Assembly (NCBI GenBank): GCA_017745015.1
Contig: JAGIAF010000033.1
Coordinates: forward strand, 1-17,341
Origin: Bdellovibrio sp.
Lineage (GTDB): Bacteria; Bdellovibrionota; Bdellovibrionia; Bdellovibrionales; Bdellovibrionaceae
Length of the DNA stretch: 17,341 bases
Reading direction: 5' to 3'
Positions 13,902 to 17,341 of the stretch are shown here, in pieces. Under the pieces are notes generated by a model, which did no database searches, had not been told where the DNA came from, and saw only the letters and a list, made by a program, of their open reading frames with translations. The stretch's first letter is position 1. Every line of letters begins with the position of its first letter. Both the position numbers and the translations under genes were made by a program.

Positions 13902-15533
13902 TTAAAACTCAGATGTATCGCTGAGCTTCCCGCGACCGCCGACCATATCCTCATCGAAGGGAATCGCTGCACTTGCCGCAGCCGACACCACCTTAAGCGG
14001 AGCTTTTGCGACCACTTTAAGCTTTACTGTTTTTTCTGGCGCCGGGGGTTTAGTTGCAGGCTTGATCGCCGGAACCCCAGAAGCTTGCTCAGACTTTCCG
14101 CTAATCAGAATATTTAGCTGCTCCACGGAGTCATGTAGAACGGTTGCTTGGGCCTGCATCGTTTCAGAAGAAGCGGATACTTCCTCAGAGGCTTGCGCAT
14201 TTTGCTGAACGGAACCATCGAGCTCATTCATGGCCTTTGTAATCTGCGCAATGCCGGTTGCCTGCTCAGCACTGGCTTCGGAAATTTCATTATTAAGATC
14301 CGCCACTTTTTTGACGGAACTTAAAATGTTTTGCAGAAGCATGCCGCTGCGATCGGCAACGGCGGAACCTTTTTCCACGCGTTCGACGCTTTCGTTAATC
14401 AAATTGGAAATATCCTTCGCAGCGACGGCACTCCGTTGAGACAGCGTCCTTACGGCTTCCGCCACGACCGCAAACCCTCTGCCCTGCTCACCCGCACGAG
14501 CGGCTTCGACAGACGCATTTAAAGCCAAGAGATTTGTTTGAAAGGCAATGTCATCAATGACGCTGGTGATCTCTTGAATCTTTTTCGAGCTGTTTGAAAT
14601 GTCGTCCATTGAGGAAATAAGATTTTTGATTTCTTGCTCCCCTTCTGAAGCGGATTGAATACTTGCAACAGATAGACTTGATGCGGTTTTCGCATTATCC
14701 GCATTGATCTTCACCATTCCTGTGAGTTCTTCGATGGCAGCAACAGTTTCTTCAAGGGCGCTTGCAGCCTCTGTTGAGCCCGCGGAGGCTTGATAGCTTG
14801 CAGCTGCCAAGGCCTTACTTGAAGAAAAGACTTCGCCTTGAGTTTTAGAAATTGCTGAAGACACTTTATCTAATGAGGAATACAAGCGGCCGGAGAATAA
14901 GAAGCCGTAGACAGCGATCAGAATACCGCCCAAAAAACTAACGATTAAGGCATTTCGAATACCCGCAGCTGCCGTGTCTTCTGCAGCTTTAATCTCTCCA
15001 TCAACTTGTTTTTCTAAGAGTTCACTTGCAGCGGTCGTTTGGTTAACAATTATATTCACCAGCGGAACAATCTCCCTCAGAATGGCTGCGGTTCCCGCGT
15101 CACCACCTTGCGTTTCTTTTTCTATCGTAGTTGCTGCCGTCTTTAAGGGTGCTTCGAGATCCAGAACTGCTTTTTCTACTGGCGCAAAAATCTCTTTCAT
15201 TTTTTCGGAAAGCTTGAATTGAGAAAAGGTCGCCGTAGTTTTTTTAAGACGCTCGTAGCGCTCCAGGGTCTCTTGAAGTTTTTCTTTGCGTACTTTGAGA
15301 TCCGGAACTGCGGCTGCTGTCCATAAGAAGCGCATGAGCGCGTTGGCTTGAATTCTTGTCATCATGATAGTTTGGAGCTTCGGCATTCGATCTCGAGCTA
15401 TCATTTCTGCGTTACTTCGTTGATTATTGAGTGCATGGATGGAGAGCCACGAGAGACCAGCAAACACCAATATCGGTAAGAGCACTAAAATAAATAACTT
15501 ACCTTTGAGGCCGCGAAAAAAAGAAAGTTCCAT
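13902..15533 (-). CDS. Methyl-accepting chemotaxis protein without a visible HAMP domain
   Basis: This is a 543-residue membrane chemoreceptor that controls CheA through CheW. It has a first membrane helix at about 13-33, a periplasmic four-helix-type region (about 35-190) and a second membrane helix at about 192-213. A long cytoplasmic coiled-coil follows. The tip, AFQTNLLALNASVEAARAGE (330-349) and the bases after it, is the highly conserved CheA/CheW contact. Glu/Gln-rich stretches near 259-270 and 448-458 look like methylation sites. Between the second helix and the signalling helices there is too little sequence for a normal HAMP domain. The C-terminus (about 480-543) is Pro/Lys/Ala-rich and lacks the NWETF CheR tether. 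The ligand is unknown. A FliA-like promoter element precedes it. Confidence 0.95.
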   Translation of the reverse strand: MELSFFRGLKGKLFILVLLPILVFAGLSWLSIHALNNQRSNAEMIARDRMPKLQTIMMTRIQANALMRFLWTAAAVPDLKVRKEKLQETLERYERLKKTTATFSQFKLSEKMKEIFAPVEKAVLDLEAPLKTAATTIEKETQGGDAGTAAILREIVPLVNIIVNQTTAASELLEKQVDGEIKAAEDTAAAGIRNALIVSFLGGILIAVYGFLFSGRLYSSLDKVSSAISKTQGEVFSSSKALAAASYQASAGSTEAASALEETVAAIEELTGMVKINADNAKTASSLSVASIQSASEGEQEIKNLISSMDDISNSSKKIQEITSVIDDIAFQTNLLALNASVEAARAGEQGRGFAVVAEAVRTLSQRSAVAAKDISNLINESVERVEKGSAVADRSGMLLQNILSSVKKVADLNNEISEASAEQATGIAQITKAMNELDGSVQQNAQASEEVSASSETMQAQATVLHDSVEQLNILISGKSEQASGVPAIKPATKPPAPEKTVKLKVVAKAPLKVVSAAASAAIPFDEDMVGGRGKLSDTSEF

Positions 15534-15563
15534 CTGCCTACGTCCTTTATTAGATTTCTATTT

Positions 15564-15590
15564 TTATCGGACGGGAATTTGAAAAATCGT
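15564..15590 (-). promoter_or_regulatory. Possible flagellar-sigma (FliA) promoter for the chemoreceptor
   Basis: On the minus strand TCCGATAA (15571-15564) matches the sigma28 -10 box GCCGATAA in 7 of 8 bases. The -35 side is weak: ACGATTTT at an 11-nt spacing, or TACGATTT at 12 nt, against TAAAGTTT. It lies 31 nt before the receptor start, and chemoreceptor genes are typical FliA targets. Confidence 0.4.
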
Positions 15591-15704
15591 AGGTAAATAA
15601 ATCGTTGTTAAGAAAAAATATTTTCTTTTGATTTCCCCGAGGAGACATCACAATTGTTAATTGAAATCCACTCCAGGGGTTGATCACCAAAATGAGAAGA
15701 CGAG

Positions 15705-15748
15705 TTGAGAAACAGATCAGAATTAAGTTGTTCTTATCTGTTTCTCAA
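15705..15748 (-). terminator. Hairpin after the L,D-transpeptidase gene
   Basis: A perfect 13-bp inverted repeat (TTGAGAAACAGAT / ATCTGTTTCTCAA, 15705-15717 and 15736-15748) encloses 18 nt that can add 4 more pairs. It begins 31 nt after the stop. No T-run follows (CTCGTCTTCTC), so it may protect the 3' end rather than terminate alone. Confidence 0.5.
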
Positions 15749-15779
15749 GGATTGCTTAATTTACTGTCCGCAATGGACA

Positions 15780-16457
15780 CTATTTGTTTTCTACGATGAT
15801 GAGTGTATTCCACCCCATGACACGAATTGGACGACCATTCACATCGCGCGCCACTCGACCATTGCGATCAAAGAGTGGAGTCAATTTTCGGGGCTGAGCG
15901 CTCATGAACTCCCAAATGAGTTGCGCATTGTCTTTATGAAGGCGAACACAGCCACCTGAGGCTCTGTGGCCAAGATCTTTATAGTGATCTGGTGTAGTCG
16001 CATGAGTCGCCACTCCGCCATTGAAAAAAGCCGCATACTCCATATGCGCTTCCCAGGTATTTGAGTAGTGGTTGCGCACAAGTTTATAAGGAGAAAATGT
16101 TCCTGTCGGAGTTACGGTCCAATACCAGCGACCGCTTTTCGCTCTTTCGTATTTTTCACGACCCGTAGACACTGGCCAATAATACGTCGGAGTGCCGTTC
16201 ATGATCACTTGCATGGTTTGTGCTGTCGGTCCACTTTCTGCTTTGTTGATTCGAAGAACCAATGCGTATTCGCGATAGATGTCTATCCCCTCATACGTAG
16301 CGATGGCTTCCGGGCTGATAGTCGCAACATTCATTTCGGTGCGCGGGGCACCTACCTCTTGCGCCAATTCATCCAGCGACATCATGTCATCGAGCTCTTC
16401 AGCGTGAGCTGCGGAAACTGAAACGAGCAACAACAAGGAAAGAATGTAATTCTTCAT
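15780..16457 (-). CDS. Periplasmic L,D-transpeptidase (YkuD family)
   Basis: This 225-residue exported enzyme has a signal peptide (MKNYILSLLLLVSVSAAHA, likely cut after Ala19) and a YkuD catalytic domain. The active-site block has His152, His164 and Ser167-Gly-Gly-Cys170-Val-Arg172, with Cys170 as nucleophile. Such enzymes make 3-3 peptidoglycan crosslinks, exchange D-amino acids, or attach lipoproteins to the wall. In Bdellovibrio several paralogues act on the wall of the predator and of its prey; which role this one has cannot be read from the sequence. GGGAGG lies five bases before the ATG, and a small GGGCC/GGCCC hairpin (16478-16491) sits just upstream of it. It stands alone between terminator-like hairpins. 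Confidence 0.93.
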   Translation of the reverse strand: MKNYILSLLLLVSVSAAHAEELDDMMSLDELAQEVGAPRTEMNVATISPEAIATYEGIDIYREYALVLRINKAESGPTAQTMQVIMNGTPTYYWPVSTGREKYERAKSGRWYWTVTPTGTFSPYKLVRNHYSNTWEAHMEYAAFFNGGVATHATTPDHYKDLGHRASGGCVRLHKDNAQLIWEFMSAQPRKLTPLFDRNGRVARDVNGRPIRVMGWNTLIIVENK

Positions 16458-16540
16458 AAGATCCTCCCAGTCATTGGGGGCCTCTTGGCCCTCTAGTTCT
16501 AAGAATGATCCTCTGCCGGAGAAAGTGGTGGGTCAAAATG

Positions 16541-16572
16541 AATAAAAAAACGGAGGGAAGATCCCTCCGTTT
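16541..16572 (-). terminator. Strong intrinsic terminator of proS
   Basis: On the minus strand AAACGGAGGGA-TCT-TCCCTCCGTTT forms an 11-bp perfect stem, followed directly by TTTTATT, 70 nt after the proS stop. It separates proS from the L,D-transpeptidase gene. Confidence 0.9.
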
Positions 16573-16642
16573 GGCAAATTTCTAAAGCTTTTGACATAAG
16601 AAAGTCGCAATTTATGTGACTTAAAGGCTGAGTGAATCGCCC

Positions 16643-17341
16643 TTAGTATGATTTGGCAAACAGCACCCATTTAGTCGCTGGTTTTCCCGAGAAGATACAG
16701 TTGCCTGAAATAGGCTCTTGCTTCAATGGAGCACAACGTGGAGTGACTTTAAGTTTAGCCAAGATTTCATGGCCAATACCGTCTTCACACCAAGGAACCA
16801 ATGCGAAACCTGGAGCGGAATTCTCTTCACCTTTGAAGTAAGTTTCAAAGTCAGAAAGAGAAGTGATTTTCTTAATGTTCTCGTCACGGAATGCTTTTGC
16901 TTTTTCGAACAAACCATCTTGGATCTCTTGAAGAAGAGCTGAGATGTTTTGTACGAAAGCATTGCGCTCTTGGCCGGCTTTTTCTTTTGGACCGCGATCA
17001 CGACGACCGACGAACACTTCGCCTTTCGCCATATCACGAGGACCAACCTCTACGCGCACTGGGACACCTTGCTTGATGTACTGCCATGCTTTGTCGCCGC
17101 CACGGATATCGCGATCGTCAACTTTCACACGGATAGAACCGCCACAGAACTGTTGAGCTTTTACGTCTTTTGCAAGAGCTTGCACGTACTCAAGAACTTG
17201 AGCTTTTTCTTGATCATTGCGATAAATCGGAACGATCACTACGTGAAGAGGCGCAATTCTTGGAGGCGCGATGAAGCCATTATCATCAGAGTGAGTCATG
17301 ATCAAACCGCCGATAAGACGAGTTGAAACACCCCATGAAGT
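16643..17341 (-). CDS. proS: Prolyl-tRNA synthetase, class 3 type, 3' part (runs off window)
   Basis: This enzyme charges tRNA-Pro with proline. Only the last 232 residues are visible; the frame stays open to the window edge, so the TTG at 17305 is not the start. The visible part opens with class II motif 3 (SWGVSTRLIGG, with its Arg), then MTHSDDNG. The anticodon-binding domain comes next (about 20-125 of the visible part), then the extra C-terminal domain ending in WVLFAKSY, which marks the archaeal/eukaryotic-like type. Of the four zinc-binding cysteines of that domain, only the first of each pair remains: WCEDGIGHE, and NCIFSGKP in place of CxxCG. The domain probably folds without zinc, as in many bacterial members. 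Confidence 0.95.
   Translation of the reverse strand, partial: TSWGVSTRLIGGLIMTHSDDNGFIAPPRIAPLHVVIVPIYRNDQEKAQVLEYVQALAKDVKAQQFCGGSIRVKVDDRDIRGGDKAWQYIKQGVPVRVEVGPRDMAKGEVFVGRRDRGPKEKAGQERNAFVQNISALLQEIQDGLFEKAKAFRDENIKKITSLSDFETYFKGEENSAPGFALVPWCEDGIGHEILAKLKVTPRCAPLKQEPISGNCIFSGKPATKWVLFAKSY

Overview
The window carries the conserved translation/transcription gene block of a proteobacterium-like genome, almost entirely on the minus strand. Read 5' to 3' on that strand (right to left): a cut-off proline-tRNA ligase gene (proS), an L,D-transpeptidase, a chemotaxis receptor, pyrF, an rlmB-like rRNA methyltransferase, tRNA-Thr(UGU)-Tyr(GUA)-Gly(UCC)-Thr(GGU), tuf, tRNA-Trp, secE, nusG, rplK, rplA, rplJ, rplL, rpoB and the start of rpoC. 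The run from the four tRNAs to rpoC follows the E. coli thrU-tyrU-glyT-thrT-tufB-secE-nusG-rplKAJL-rpoBC order, with tRNA-Trp added between tuf and secE. My best guess for the host is a Bdellovibrio-type predatory bacterium (Bdellovibrionota). This rests on recall of similar RpoB/RpoC sequences, the class-3 ProRS with half of its zinc ligands missing, a chemotaxis receptor without HAMP, and a periplasmic L,D-transpeptidase. I hold it with moderate confidence only.

Layout. 1-1870 is the 5' part of rpoC and 1897-6099 is rpoB; both start with TTG. 6100-6817 is the only long gap (718 nt). It holds the rplL terminator (next to rplL) and two large inverted-repeat elements. 6818-9181 holds rplL, rplJ, rplA and rplK with leader-type hairpins and a terminator between rplA and rplJ. 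9271-10191 holds nusG and secE. 10222-12191 holds five tRNAs and tuf, with a clear sigma70-type promoter before the first tRNA. 12248-13844 holds rlmB-like and pyrF, overlapping by 14 nt. 13902-15533 is the receptor, 15780-16457 the L,D-transpeptidase, and 16643-17341 the end of proS with a strong terminator.

How the genes work together. The tRNAs and EF-Tu feed elongation. SecE is part of the secretion channel. NusG couples RNA polymerase to the ribosome. L11, L1, L10 and L7/L12 build the factor-binding stalk and its neighbours on the 50S subunit, and RpoB/RpoC form the catalytic core of RNA polymerase.

Most notable signals. The rplL-rpoB gap contains two inverted-repeat elements with unrelated long arms but a shared 52-54 nt GC-rich core. 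The two cores are in opposite orientation, 39/52 identical, and differ by three paired compensatory changes. Separately, tRNA-Tyr sits inside a 25-bp near-perfect stem that pairs best in the transcribed strand, and a third long inverted repeat lies just before tRNA-Trp. I found no CRISPR array, transposase or phage gene.
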